7,427 nt of DNA, taken from positions 1 to 7,427 of the forward strand of contig CAUAGV010000081.1 in the NCBI GenBank assembly GCA_958428675.1, given 5' to 3'. The stretch's first letter is position 1. Each line of letters begins with the position of its first letter. Positions 1 through 6,911 of the stretch are shown one piece after another. The notes below the pieces were generated by a model that made no database searches, had not been told where the DNA came from, and saw only the letters and a list, made by a program, of their open reading frames with translations. Source of the stretch: an uncultured Collinsella sp. (GTDB taxonomy: Bacteria; Actinomycetota; Coriobacteriia; Coriobacteriales; Coriobacteriaceae). The position numbers and the translations under genes were made by a program.

Positions 1-1198
1 GCGCCACGCCGCCGAGCCAGCCCCAACGCACGCCAGAGCCAGTGCCATAGAAGCTAATAAACGAATCAAGCGACTTAGACGTAATGGCACCCTCGTTGCT
101 CATAACGATGCCGCCGCCAACGTAGATACCCACATGACCGTAGATAAGGCCCGGAGCACCCGTGCCGCTGTGCGAGGAATCGGCCACGATCATGCCCACC
201 TGCAGCGCCGAGCGGTCGGAGCTATAGCACCAGGCGTTGAACATGTCACACGCGTTGCCGCCAAAATAGCCCACGCCGGCATTGCGGAAGACGTTGGTAA
301 CCCAGGCAGCACACCAGCCCTGGCCGGGAGAAGGCGTCGAGTAGCACGCATTGACGACGGCCTGCTGCTTGCCCGAACCGCCCGTCTGTTGCGGGGTGCC
401 GCCGGCATACGAGCCGCCACCCGAGCTCGAGCCACCCGAAGAAGAGCCCGTGTTCGCAGAGGCCGCGGCTGCCGCAGCCGCCTTCCTAGCGGCCTCCTCG
501 GCCTGGGCGGCAGCGAGGATCTCGGAATCGCGCTGAGCCATGAGCTCCTTGACGTCGTCGGAAAGACCGTTCAGCACGGTCTGGACCTCTTGCTGCTTGG
601 CCTGCATATCCTGCATCTGAGCCGTCTGCTGATCCTTGAGTTTCTCCAGGTCAGCCTTTTGTGCTTCGAGCTCGGTCTTCTGTGCGTCGAGCTCGGCCTG
701 AATCGTCTGGATATCCTCGATGGCATCGCGGTCGCTCTTGTTGATCTTCTCAACGTAATGCGCGTTGGCGACGAGTTCCTCAAACGAGCCAGAGGCCAGC
801 AGCAGCGACAGGATGTTCGTACCGCCGGACTTGTAGCTGGCGGCCACGCGATCGGAAAGGTCGTTGCGCTTCTTCTTGAGCTCGGCCTTCTTTTCATCGA
901 TCTGGGCCTGCGTGTCGTCAATCTTGCCCTGGACATTCTCGATGTCGTTGAGGGTCTGGGCATTCTTGTTGGCCAGCGCCGCATACTCATTTGCGATGCT
1001 GTCGAGCTGGGCCTGAACCTCGTCGAGTTGGGCCTGGGCGGCATTCAATTTATCGGTGGTTTCTTTGGAAGCCTCCGCCGCATGGGCGCGAGTGGGCAGG
1101 CCAAAAAGAACTGCCGCAGAAGCGGCGCCGAACAGGGCCTTAAGGGCAGTGCGGCGCGAGAGCTCCTGGGAAAGGATGGAATCGCTGTTTGGTGACAT
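1..1198 (-). CDS. Secreted PcsB-like coiled-coil peptidoglycan hydrolase with NlpC/P60-CHAP-type cysteine peptidase domain, C-terminus cut by window edge
   Basis: The minus-strand frame is open from ATG at 1198-1196 to the left edge: 399 codons, no stop. Start choice: GGAG (1207-1204) lies 5 bases upstream. Residues 14-20 read SRRTALK, close to the twin-arginine consensus (A replaces the usual F), followed by a hydrophobic stretch (about 21-34) and an AHA|A-type cleavage site near residue 40. Residues about 45-240 are Q/E/K/D/A-rich heptad-like coiled coil, interrupted by a SYKSGG...LLLASGSFEELVA segment (from about 121) typical of PcsB-like coiled-coil domains. An Ala-rich then Gly/Ser-rich linker spans about 241-290. 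The catalytic domain begins with GWCAAW (candidate nucleophile Cys296) and contains YGHVGIYVGGG (candidate His355); Asn368 or Glu369 may complete the site. By family, such proteins cut peptidoglycan peptides outside the membrane during growth or division. NlpC/P60 versus CHAP is not resolved. The domain looks nearly complete, so the stop is probably just outside the window. Confidence 0.88.
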   Translation of the reverse strand, partial: MSPNSDSILSQELSRRTALKALFGAASAAVLFGLPTRAHAAEASKETTDKLNAAQAQLDEVQAQLDSIANEYAALANKNAQTLNDIENVQGKIDDTQAQIDEKKAELKKKRNDLSDRVAASYKSGGTNILSLLLASGSFEELVANAHYVEKINKSDRDAIEDIQTIQAELDAQKTELEAQKADLEKLKDQQTAQMQDMQAKQQEVQTVLNGLSDDVKELMAQRDSEILAAAQAEEAARKAAAAAAASANTGSSSGGSSSGGGSYAGGTPQQTGGSGKQQAVVNACYSTPSPGQGWCAAWVTNVFRNAGVGYFGGNACDMFNAWCYSSDRSALQVGMIVADSSHSGTGAPGLIYGHVGIYVGGGIVMSNEGAITSKSLDSFISFYGTGSGVRWGWLGGVA

Positions 1199-1259
1199 AT
1201 GTACTCCGTTACATGCTTATTTATATGTCGCTCAACTCATACATATTAGCGTACATATG
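1195..1259 (-). promoter_or_regulatory. AT-rich upstream region of the cell-wall hydrolase with repeated ACATAT motifs
   Basis: Four copies of the hexamer ACATAT (or its complement ATATGT) occur at 1195-1202 (overlapping the start codon, as palindrome ACATATGT), 1223-1228, 1241-1246 and 1253-1258. The outermost copies form a perfect 9-base inverted repeat, CATATGTAC (1196-1204) with GTACATATG (1251-1259). A minus-strand -10-like TATAAA lies at 1225-1220, but no convincing -35 accompanies it. A regulator site or a promoter is possible; AT-rich composition alone could also produce the motifs. Confidence 0.3.
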
Positions 1260-1316
1260 GCGCGTCCCAACGATTTCCACGAACGGCAGGAAACTACAAG
1301 GTCGGCGGCTCGTAAG

Positions 1317-1343
1317 CAATTGTCAAATTTGAGGTAACAATTG
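1317..1343. promoter_or_regulatory. Inverted repeat in the hydrolase-galE divergent gap
   Basis: CAATTGT (1317-1323) and ACAATTG (1337-1343) form a perfect 7-base inverted repeat around a 13-base centre. Each arm contains the palindrome CAATTG. It sits about 120 bases upstream of both divergent starts, which suits an operator for either gene. No regulator is identified and the arms are short. Confidence 0.25.
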
Positions 1344-1421
1344 AGCAAGCTCTTATATGAGTACGTTAACATAATCCTCTGCTTTTCCTACAGTGCACCA
1401 TTTGGGCGTCCCCGCCTGCGC

Positions 1422-1427
1422 TATACT
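1422..1427 (+). promoter_or_regulatory. Candidate -10 box of the galE promoter
   Basis: TATACT differs from the TATAAT consensus at one base and lies 37 bases before the galE ATG, which would give a leader of about 30 bases. No good -35 hexamer is visible at the normal spacing (only CATTTG around 1399-1404), so assignment rests mainly on the -10 box and its position. Confidence 0.4.
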
Positions 1428-1464
1428 CCCCTCTAGAAGTGTTCCTGATTCGATAGGAGACTAC

Positions 1465-2526
1465 ATGTCCAAAGCACTCGACCCCAAAGACACCTGCGTC
1501 CTCGTTACCGGTGGCGCCGGCTTTATCGGCTCGCACACCGTCGTTCAGCTGCTCGAGGGTGGCTACCAGGTCGTCATCGTCGATGATCTCTCCAACTCCA
1601 GCGCCGTCGCCGTCGACCGCGTCAAGACCATCGTGGGCGACGAGGCCGCCAAGAACCTCACCTTCTACGAGGCCAACGTGCTCGACCGCGATGCGATGAA
1701 CAAGATCTTCGATACCCATCAGATCGACCGCGTCATCCACTTTGCCGGCTTTAAGGCCGTCGGCGAGTCGGTGAGCAAGCCCGTCGAGTACTACCACAAC
1801 AACATCGAGAACACCCTGGTGCTCATCGACGTCATGCGCAACCATGGCTGCAAGTCCATCATCTTCTCGAGCTCCTCGACCGTCTACGGCGACCCGGACA
1901 ACCCGCCCGTCACCGAGGAAGACCCCAAGAAGCCCGCAACCAACCCCTATGGCTGGACCAAGTGGATGATCGAGCAGATCCTTATGGACGTCCACACCGC
2001 CGACCCCGAGTGGGACGTCGTGCTGCTCCGTTACTTCAACCCCATCGGCGCTCATCCGTCGGGCCTGATCGGCGAGGACCCCAAGGGCATCCCCAACAAC
2101 CTGGTGCCCTATGTCGCCCAGGTCGCCGTGGGCAAGCTCGAGGCCGTTCAGGTCTTTGGCAACGACTACCCCACCCCCGACGGCACCGGCGTGCGCGACT
2201 ACATCCACGTGTGCGATCTGGCCTCTGGTCACGTTGCCGCCCTTAACTGGATGAACGGCAAGACCGGCGTCGAGATCTTTAACCTGGGCACCGGCACCGG
2301 TACCTCGGTACTCGAGGTCGTCGCCGCCTTCTCCAAGGCTTGTGGCAAGGAGCTGCCCTACGTGATCCGCGAGCGCCGCGCCGGCGACATCGCTGCCAAC
2401 TGGTGCGATGCCTCCAAGGCCGAGCGCATGATGGGCTGGAAGGCCCAGTACGACATCGCGGACATGTGCCGCGATAGCTGGAACTGGCAGAGCCACAACC
2501 CCAACGGCTTCGCCGACGCCGAGTAG
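1465..2526 (+). CDS. galE: UDP-glucose 4-epimerase
   Basis: GalE interconverts UDP-galactose and UDP-glucose in the cytoplasm (Leloir pathway) using tightly bound NAD. The 353-residue length is close to the E. coli enzyme. This extended short-chain dehydrogenase/reductase has an N-terminal NAD-binding motif GGAGFIG (residues 16-22), the acidic VDDLSNSS segment after beta strand 2 (39-46), HFAGFKAVGESV (92-103), FSSSSTVYG (134-142) and the catalytic YxxxK as Tyr162/Lys166. Ser137 aligns with the catalytic Ser124 of E. coli GalE. RYFNPIGAHPSG and GTGVRDYIHVCDL further on are GalE-specific substrate-domain motifs. The frame stays open upstream to 1393, but ATG at 1465 is chosen because AGGAG (1455-1459) lies 5 bases before it and GalE homology begins there. 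It is transcribed alone: a promoter candidate precedes it and a strong terminator follows. No other galactose-pathway gene is in view. Confidence 0.96.
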   Translation: MSKALDPKDTCVLVTGGAGFIGSHTVVQLLEGGYQVVIVDDLSNSSAVAVDRVKTIVGDEAAKNLTFYEANVLDRDAMNKIFDTHQIDRVIHFAGFKAVGESVSKPVEYYHNNIENTLVLIDVMRNHGCKSIIFSSSSTVYGDPDNPPVTEEDPKKPATNPYGWTKWMIEQILMDVHTADPEWDVVLLRYFNPIGAHPSGLIGEDPKGIPNNLVPYVAQVAVGKLEAVQVFGNDYPTPDGTGVRDYIHVCDLASGHVAALNWMNGKTGVEIFNLGTGTGTSVLEVVAAFSKACGKELPYVIRERRAGDIAANWCDASKAERMMGWKAQYDIADMCRDSWNWQSHNPNGFADAE

Positions 2527-2548
2527 CAAAAACCTACATACCGTTCTT

Positions 2549-2583
2549 GCCCCGATCTCACGTTGTGAGGTCGGGGCTTTTTT
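2549..2583 (+). terminator. Intrinsic terminator of galE
   Basis: A 13-pair stem (2549-2561 with 2565-2577, one G-T wobble) with a 3-base loop GTT is followed by six T residues (2578-2583). It starts 22 bases after the galE stop. The opposite strand lacks a T run, so it acts on plus-strand transcripts. Confidence 0.92.
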
Positions 2584-2632
2584 CATGGCATGTAGCCATT
2601 CGCCGAAAATCGACCAACTTTTTTATCTTGCC

Positions 2633-2662
2633 TGTACATGTTTAAACAACATGTTTTACAAT
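2633..2662 (+). promoter_or_regulatory. Candidate malQ promoter with overlapping palindrome/direct repeat
   Basis: A -10-like TACAAT (2657-2662) lies 18 bases after a weak -35-like TGTACA (2633-2638). Between them sit a perfect 10-base palindrome TGTTTAAACA (2639-2648) and a direct repeat ACATGTTT (2636-2643 and 2649-2656, 13-base period). A protein bound here would cover the promoter, so this is a reasonable operator candidate. The predicted leader is about 80 bases and includes an isolated GGAGG (2685-2689) with no start codon at usable distance. Confidence 0.4.
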
Positions 2663-2747
2663 AGGCGTATCGAATCAGAACATCGGAGGCGGACTGCACA
2701 CCCATTGGCAGGCCGACCCCACAACAAGAAGGTTGGTGAGCGCATTC

Positions 2748-4253
2748 ATGGAGCGTGCAAGCGGCGTCCTCATGCCCGTCTCATCTCTGCCCGGACCATA
2801 CGGGATCGGCGGCTTTGGCTGGAATGCCTACGACTTCGTCGATTTTCTCGCCTCGTGCAAACAACATTACTGGCAGATTCTGCCCCTTACGACGACCAGC
2901 TATGGCGATTCGCCTTATCAGTCGTTCTCGGCCCGCGCAGGCAACCCCAACTTTATCGACTTTGCCGAGCTTATCGAGGCAGGGTCTCTGGAGCAGCGCG
3001 ATATCGATGGCGTGTATCTGGGGTCCGACCCCAGCAATGTCGACTACGGTGCTATCTTTGGCGGCCGCCGTCAGATTCTCGACCGCGCCGCCGAGCGCTT
3101 TGCTGCCGACAAGCCGGCCGATTTCGATGACTTTATCCAGGCCAACGAGGACTGGCTCATCCCCTACTGTGAGTTCATGACCGTCAAAGAGGAGTGCGGT
3201 CTCAAGGCGTTTTGGGAGTGGCCCGCGGAGCTCCGCACCCGCGGCGAGGCTTCCGCCAAGGTCTGCGCCGACCATCCGGCGCGTATGCTCTACCACCAGA
3301 TGACGCAGTACTTCTTCGATCGCCAGTGGAGCCGCCTCAAGGCCTATGCCAACGAGCGCGACATTCTCATCATCGGCGACCTGCCCATCTATGTCTCGCG
3401 TGACTCCGTCGAGATGTGGGCGACACCTGAGCTCTTTAAGATCGACGCCGCCGGCAATCCCGTGAGCGTCGCCGGCACGCCGCCCGACCAGTTCTCGGCC
3501 ACCGGCCAGTACTGGGGCAACCCCATCTACGACTGGGACGCCATGGAGGCCGACGGCTTCTCCTGGTGGGAGGGCCGCATTCGCGCCGCCCTCGACATGT
3601 ACGATGTCATCCGCCTGGATCACTTCCGCGGCTTCGAGGCCTATTGGGAGGTGCCGTTCTCCTCGCCCGATTCGTCCTACGGTTCGTGGACGCAGGGTCC
3701 CGGCCTCAAGCTCTTCAAGACGCTCGAGGAAAAGCTCGGCACGCTGCCCATCATCGCCGAGGACCTGGGCTTCCTCACCCCCGGCGTCATCGATATGCGC
3801 GACAACTCGGGCTTCCCCGGCATGAAGATCCTGCAGTTTGCCTTTGAGGGCACCAACTCGTACTACCTGCCGCACAACTACATTGCCAACACCGTCGCCT
3901 ACGTGGGCACCCACGACAACGAGACGGCACGCGGCTGGTTTGAAGGAACGGCTACCCCGCGTCAGCGCGAGCAGACAGCCCTGTACACCCATCAGCAGGC
4001 CGGCGAACCCATCGCCGACGCGCTCAACCGAACCATCGCAGCCAGCGTGAGCGACACGTGCATCTACACCATGCAGGACCTGCTCAACTTGGGCAACGAG
4101 GCGCGCATCAACACCCCCGCCACCCTGGGCGGCAACTGGACCTGGCGCATGCTCGACGGCGCCATCACCCGCGAGCTCGAGCACAAACTCACCGACTGGA
4201 CCGAGACCTACTTCCGCATCCCGTCGGAAGCCGAAATCGAGCTTCCTCAATAG
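2748..4253 (+). CDS. malQ: 4-alpha-glucanotransferase (amylomaltase, GH77)
   Basis: MalQ transfers alpha-1,4-glucan segments between maltodextrins and releases glucose, producing longer chains for phosphorylase. The 501-residue product has the compact amylomaltase size seen in Thermus and many Gram-positive bacteria, not the longer E. coli form. Motifs include GDSPYQSFSARAGNP (from residue 53), GDLPIYVSRDSVEMWA, AGTPPDQFSATGQYWGNPIYDW, RLDHFRGFEAYWEVP with catalytic nucleophile Asp291, AEDLG with acid/base Glu338, and GTHDNET with Asp390; spacing matches Thermus amylomaltase Asp293/Glu340/Asp395. The frame also offers TTG at 2733 and GTG at 2736, but ATG at 2748 is preferred: a GGTGAG ribosome site (2735-2740) lies 7 bases upstream and homology begins with MERASGVLMPVSSLPG. 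A weak hairpin (2713-2718 with 2731-2736) could partly cover that site. It lies 129 bases before glgP on the same strand. Confidence 0.95.
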   Translation: MERASGVLMPVSSLPGPYGIGGFGWNAYDFVDFLASCKQHYWQILPLTTTSYGDSPYQSFSARAGNPNFIDFAELIEAGSLEQRDIDGVYLGSDPSNVDYGAIFGGRRQILDRAAERFAADKPADFDDFIQANEDWLIPYCEFMTVKEECGLKAFWEWPAELRTRGEASAKVCADHPARMLYHQMTQYFFDRQWSRLKAYANERDILIIGDLPIYVSRDSVEMWATPELFKIDAAGNPVSVAGTPPDQFSATGQYWGNPIYDWDAMEADGFSWWEGRIRAALDMYDVIRLDHFRGFEAYWEVPFSSPDSSYGSWTQGPGLKLFKTLEEKLGTLPIIAEDLGFLTPGVIDMRDNSGFPGMKILQFAFEGTNSYYLPHNYIANTVAYVGTHDNETARGWFEGTATPRQREQTALYTHQQAGEPIADALNRTIAASVSDTCIYTMQDLLNLGNEARINTPATLGGNWTWRMLDGAITRELEHKLTDWTETYFRIPSEAEIELPQ

Positions 4254-4300
4254 GAGCTACCGCGCCCGACCCCTCCCCACCGTGCGGACGCGCTTGCTTT

Positions 4301-4343
4301 TCCCGCGCGAGGCCACCCCAATCCCCTCGCGCGGGATTCTTTT
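4301..4343 (+). terminator. Hairpin terminator or attenuator between malQ and glgP
   Basis: A perfect 12-pair GC-rich stem (4301-4312 with 4325-4336) has a 12-base loop and is followed by a T-rich tail TTCTTTT (4337-4343). It begins 48 bases after the malQ stop and ends 39 bases before the glgP ATG. The larger loop and interrupted T tract suggest termination could be partial. The minus strand lacks a T tail. Confidence 0.72.
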
Positions 4344-4382
4344 GAATTTCTGACATGTAGTCAACTCACCACAGGAGGAAAC

Positions 4383-6650
4383 ATGCCCCGCATCAATCTC
4401 GCGGATCTTGCCGAGCAGTCCTTTGGAACTTCGCTCGAGCAACTCGATGACCGCCGCATTTACAAACTGCTGGTCAAACTCGTGCAGGAGCGCTCCGCCG
4501 CCTGCCCGCTCAACAACGGCAAGAAAAAGCTCTATTACATTTCCGCCGAATTTTTGATCGGCAAGCTGCTCATCAACAACATGATCGACCTCGGCATCTA
4601 CGACGAGGTTAAGGACCAGCTCACCGCCGCAGGCCACGACCTCAACAAGATCGAGGAATTCGAGGTCGAGCCGTCACTCGGCAACGGCGGCCTGGGCCGC
4701 TTGGCCGCATGCTTCCTGGATTCCATCGCCACGCTGGGCTTGACCGGCGATGGCGTGGGCCTCAACTATCACTACGGTCTGTTCCGTCAGCGCTTTGTCG
4801 ACAACCAGCAGAAGGCCGTCCCCGACGAGTGGCTCGGTGAGCAGGACATCCTAGTCGACGATGACCGCTCCTACACCGTCGAGTTCGGCGATTTTGCCGT
4901 TACTTCCAAGCTCGTCAACATCGATGTGCCCGGTTACGGCCAGCCCACCAAGAACCGCCTGCGCCTGTTCGACCTGGCAAGCGTCGACGACGGCCTGGTC
5001 CCCGGCAGCTCCATCGACTTCGACAAGACCGAGATCGCCAAGAACCTCACCTTGTTCCTCTACCCCGACGATTCCGACGAGCAGGGCCGCCTACTTCGCA
5101 TCTATCAGGAGTACTTCATGGTGAGCAACGCCGCCCAGCTCCTGATCGACGAGGCCGTCGAGCGCGGCAGCAACCTGCACGATCTGGCCGACTACGCCGT
5201 GGTCCAGATTAACGACACGCACCCCACCATGGTCATCCCCGAGCTCATTCGCTTGCTCACCACCGAGCATGACATCGAGTTTGACGAGGCCGTGACCATC
5301 GTACGCTCCATGGTCGCCTACACTAACCACACGATTCTTGCCGAGGCGCTCGAGAAGTGGCCGCTCGCCAGCCTGCAGAAGGTCTCCCCTGCCATCGCCG
5401 ACATTATCGTCAAGCTCGATGAGATCGCGAAGGCCGAGCACGATGACCCGCGCGTCGCCATCATCGACGAGCACGACACCGTCCACATGGCCCACATGGA
5501 CATCCACTTTGGCTTCTCCATCAACGGCGTAGCCGCCCTCCACACCAAGATCCTGGAGGACACCGAGCTTCATCCGTTCTACGAGATCTATCCCAAGAAG
5601 TTCTCCAACAAGACCAACGGCATCACCTTCCGCCGCTGGATCCATGGGGCCAACCCCGCGCTCGCCAGCCTGCTCGACAATGTGATCGGCACCGACTGGC
5701 GCAGCACCGGCGATCTGAGCAAACTCGCCAAGTTCGCCGACGACAAGGACGTTCTTGAGCGCCTGGCCGCCACCAAGGTCGAGGCCAAGGCTATCATGCG
5801 CCAGTTCATGGCGCTCGAGCAGGGCGTGACCATTCCCTCCAACGCCATCATCGACGTCCAGGTCAAGCGCATCCACGAGTACAAGCGTCAGCAGATGCTC
5901 GCACTCTACATCATCTGGAAGTACCTCGATATCAAGAACGGCAACAGACCTAAGCACCCCGTCACCATCATCTTTGGCGGCAAGGCGGCGCCTGCCTACA
6001 CTATCGCGCAGGACATCATCCATCTGATCTTGACGCTGTCGCAGTGGATTGCAAACGACCCCGACGTGGCTCCCTACCTGCAGGTCGTCATGATCGAGAA
6101 CTACAACGTCACCGCCGCCGAGCGCGTGATCCCCGCCGCTGATATCTCCGAGCAGATCAGCCTGGCCTCCAAGGAGGCGAGCGGCACCTCCAACATGAAG
6201 TTCATGCTCAACGGCGCCCTAACCCTGTGCACGCTCGACGGCGCCAACGTGGAGATTGCCGAGCTCGTGGGCGACGAGAATATCTATACCTTTGGTGCCT
6301 CGTCCAAACAGGTCGAGCAGCTCTATGCCGACGGCACCTATGACGCCGGTGTGCTCTACCACAAGCCCGGCATTAAACTGCTGGTGGACTTCATCACCAA
6401 CCCGGCCTTTATGGCGACCGGCAACGTCGAGCGCCTGCAGCGCCTGCACGATGACATTAAGGGCAAGGACTGGTTTATGGCCCTGCTCGACATCGAGGAG
6501 TACATCCAGACCAAGGAGCGCGTGTTGGCCGACTACGAGGACCAGGACGCCTGGATGCGCAAGACGCTCATCAATATCGCCAACGCCGGCACCTTCTCGT
6601 CTGACCGCACGATCTCCCAGTACAACGACGAGATTTGGCACCTGAGCTAA
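4383..6650 (+). CDS. glgP: Glycogen/maltodextrin phosphorylase (GT35)
   Basis: This PLP-dependent cytoplasmic enzyme uses phosphate to remove glucose-1-phosphate from non-reducing ends of alpha-1,4-glucans. Family motifs run in order: YYISAEFLIGK (near residue 50), EPSLGNGGLGRLAACFLDS (96-114), LNYHYGLFRQ, LYPDDS...LLRIYQEYF, QINDTHP, NHTILAEALEKW, IYPKKFSNKTNGITFRRWI, QVKRIHEYKRQ (493-503) and EASGTSNMKF, whose Lys606 matches the PLP Schiff-base lysine (Lys680 of rabbit muscle phosphorylase). Lys495, Arg496 and Lys501 match rabbit Lys568, Arg569 and Lys574 of the phosphate/PLP site. At 755 residues it is shorter than the roughly 800-840 residues of E. coli and animal enzymes, mainly at the N-terminus and early region. 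AGGAGG (4373-4378) lies 4 bases before the ATG. Ser603 and Cys616 replace glycines of the rabbit sequence. The true substrate (glycogen or imported maltodextrin, MalP-like) cannot be decided here. Confidence 0.95.
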   Translation: MPRINLADLAEQSFGTSLEQLDDRRIYKLLVKLVQERSAACPLNNGKKKLYYISAEFLIGKLLINNMIDLGIYDEVKDQLTAAGHDLNKIEEFEVEPSLGNGGLGRLAACFLDSIATLGLTGDGVGLNYHYGLFRQRFVDNQQKAVPDEWLGEQDILVDDDRSYTVEFGDFAVTSKLVNIDVPGYGQPTKNRLRLFDLASVDDGLVPGSSIDFDKTEIAKNLTLFLYPDDSDEQGRLLRIYQEYFMVSNAAQLLIDEAVERGSNLHDLADYAVVQINDTHPTMVIPELIRLLTTEHDIEFDEAVTIVRSMVAYTNHTILAEALEKWPLASLQKVSPAIADIIVKLDEIAKAEHDDPRVAIIDEHDTVHMAHMDIHFGFSINGVAALHTKILEDTELHPFYEIYPKKFSNKTNGITFRRWIHGANPALASLLDNVIGTDWRSTGDLSKLAKFADDKDVLERLAATKVEAKAIMRQFMALEQGVTIPSNAIIDVQVKRIHEYKRQQMLALYIIWKYLDIKNGNRPKHPVTIIFGGKAAPAYTIAQDIIHLILTLSQWIANDPDVAPYLQVVMIENYNVTAAERVIPAADISEQISLASKEASGTSNMKFMLNGALTLCTLDGANVEIAELVGDENIYTFGASSKQVEQLYADGTYDAGVLYHKPGIKLLVDFITNPAFMATGNVERLQRLHDDIKGKDWFMALLDIEEYIQTKERVLADYEDQDAWMRKTLINIANAGTFSSDRTISQYNDEIWHLS

Positions 6651-6680
6651 TTTCGCTTCCCTTACCCATCCTCTTGAGAA

Positions 6681-6711
6681 ACGGAGTCGTGGCAACACGG
6701 CTCCGTTTTTT
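6681..6711 (+). terminator. Intrinsic terminator of glgP
   Basis: An 11-pair stem (6681-6691 with 6696-6706, one G-T wobble) is closed by a GCAA tetraloop (6692-6695, GNRA type). Six T residues (6706-6711) follow, the first pairing with A6681. It lies 30 bases after the glgP stop. Confidence 0.92.
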
Positions 6712-6751
6712 GTGCCCGCACGTTACCCTGCGACCCAACTCGGCCAAACAA

Positions 6752-6806
6752 TCTCGATCTGTAACAACTACTCGGTAAAAACGGTCCCAGCTGTTACAGA
6801 TTGAGA
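6752..6806. repeat. Inverted-repeat unit 1
   Basis: Arms 6752-6766 and 6792-6806 pair over 15 positions with one G-T wobble (6756/6802). The spacer is 25 bases (6767-6791), with a five-A run at 6777-6781 centred on the dyad (6779). Confidence 0.93.
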
Positions 6807-6831
6807 CATACCGGCCCCTCCCCTTGGGTTT

Positions 6832-6888
6832 ATCTCGATCTGTAACATCTAGCAGCTGAAATTCACCTTTGGTGTTACAGATTTAGAT
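6832..6888. repeat. Inverted-repeat unit 2
   Basis: The core arms 6833-6847 and 6873-6887 (extending one pair outward to 6832/6888) pair with one wobble (6837/6883) and one mismatch (6836/6884), making it the most diverged unit. The spacer is 25 bases (6848-6872), with AAA at 6859-6861 centred on the dyad at 6860. Confidence 0.92.
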
Positions 6889-6911
6889 GAAATGGTTAGC
6901 TCAGCGGAACC

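Noticed and set aside
134..1195. Plus-strand open frame across the left end
   Set aside because: It is antisense to the wall hydrolase. Its Leu/Gly/Arg-rich translation reflects the reverse of the coiled coil, while the minus frame has a leader, ribosome site, coiled coil and catalytic motifs.
1366..2586. Long open frame on the minus strand opposite galE
   Set aside because: It is a high-GC antisense shadow: low-complexity Val/Gly/Asp/Leu-rich translation, no family motifs, and it runs across the galE terminator. galE on the plus strand has full family motifs.
2669..2747. Riboswitch or leader peptide in the malQ leader
   Set aside because: The leader is only about 80 bases with one weak 6-pair stem and no short ORF with a placed ribosome site.
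2585..3130. Plus-strand open frame starting before malQ
   Set aside because: It starts at the galE terminator, is Arg-rich with no motifs, and overlaps malQ in another frame; the GGAGG at 2685 has no start codon at usable distance.
2781..4250. Long minus-strand open frame opposite malQ
   Set aside because: It mirrors malQ codon bias, has no recognisable domain, and overlaps a gene with all GH77 catalytic motifs.
5091..6023. Minus-strand open frame opposite glgP
   Set aside because: Its Asp/Val/Gly/Leu-rich translation is typical of the antisense of high-GC genes, and glgP motifs occupy the same bases.
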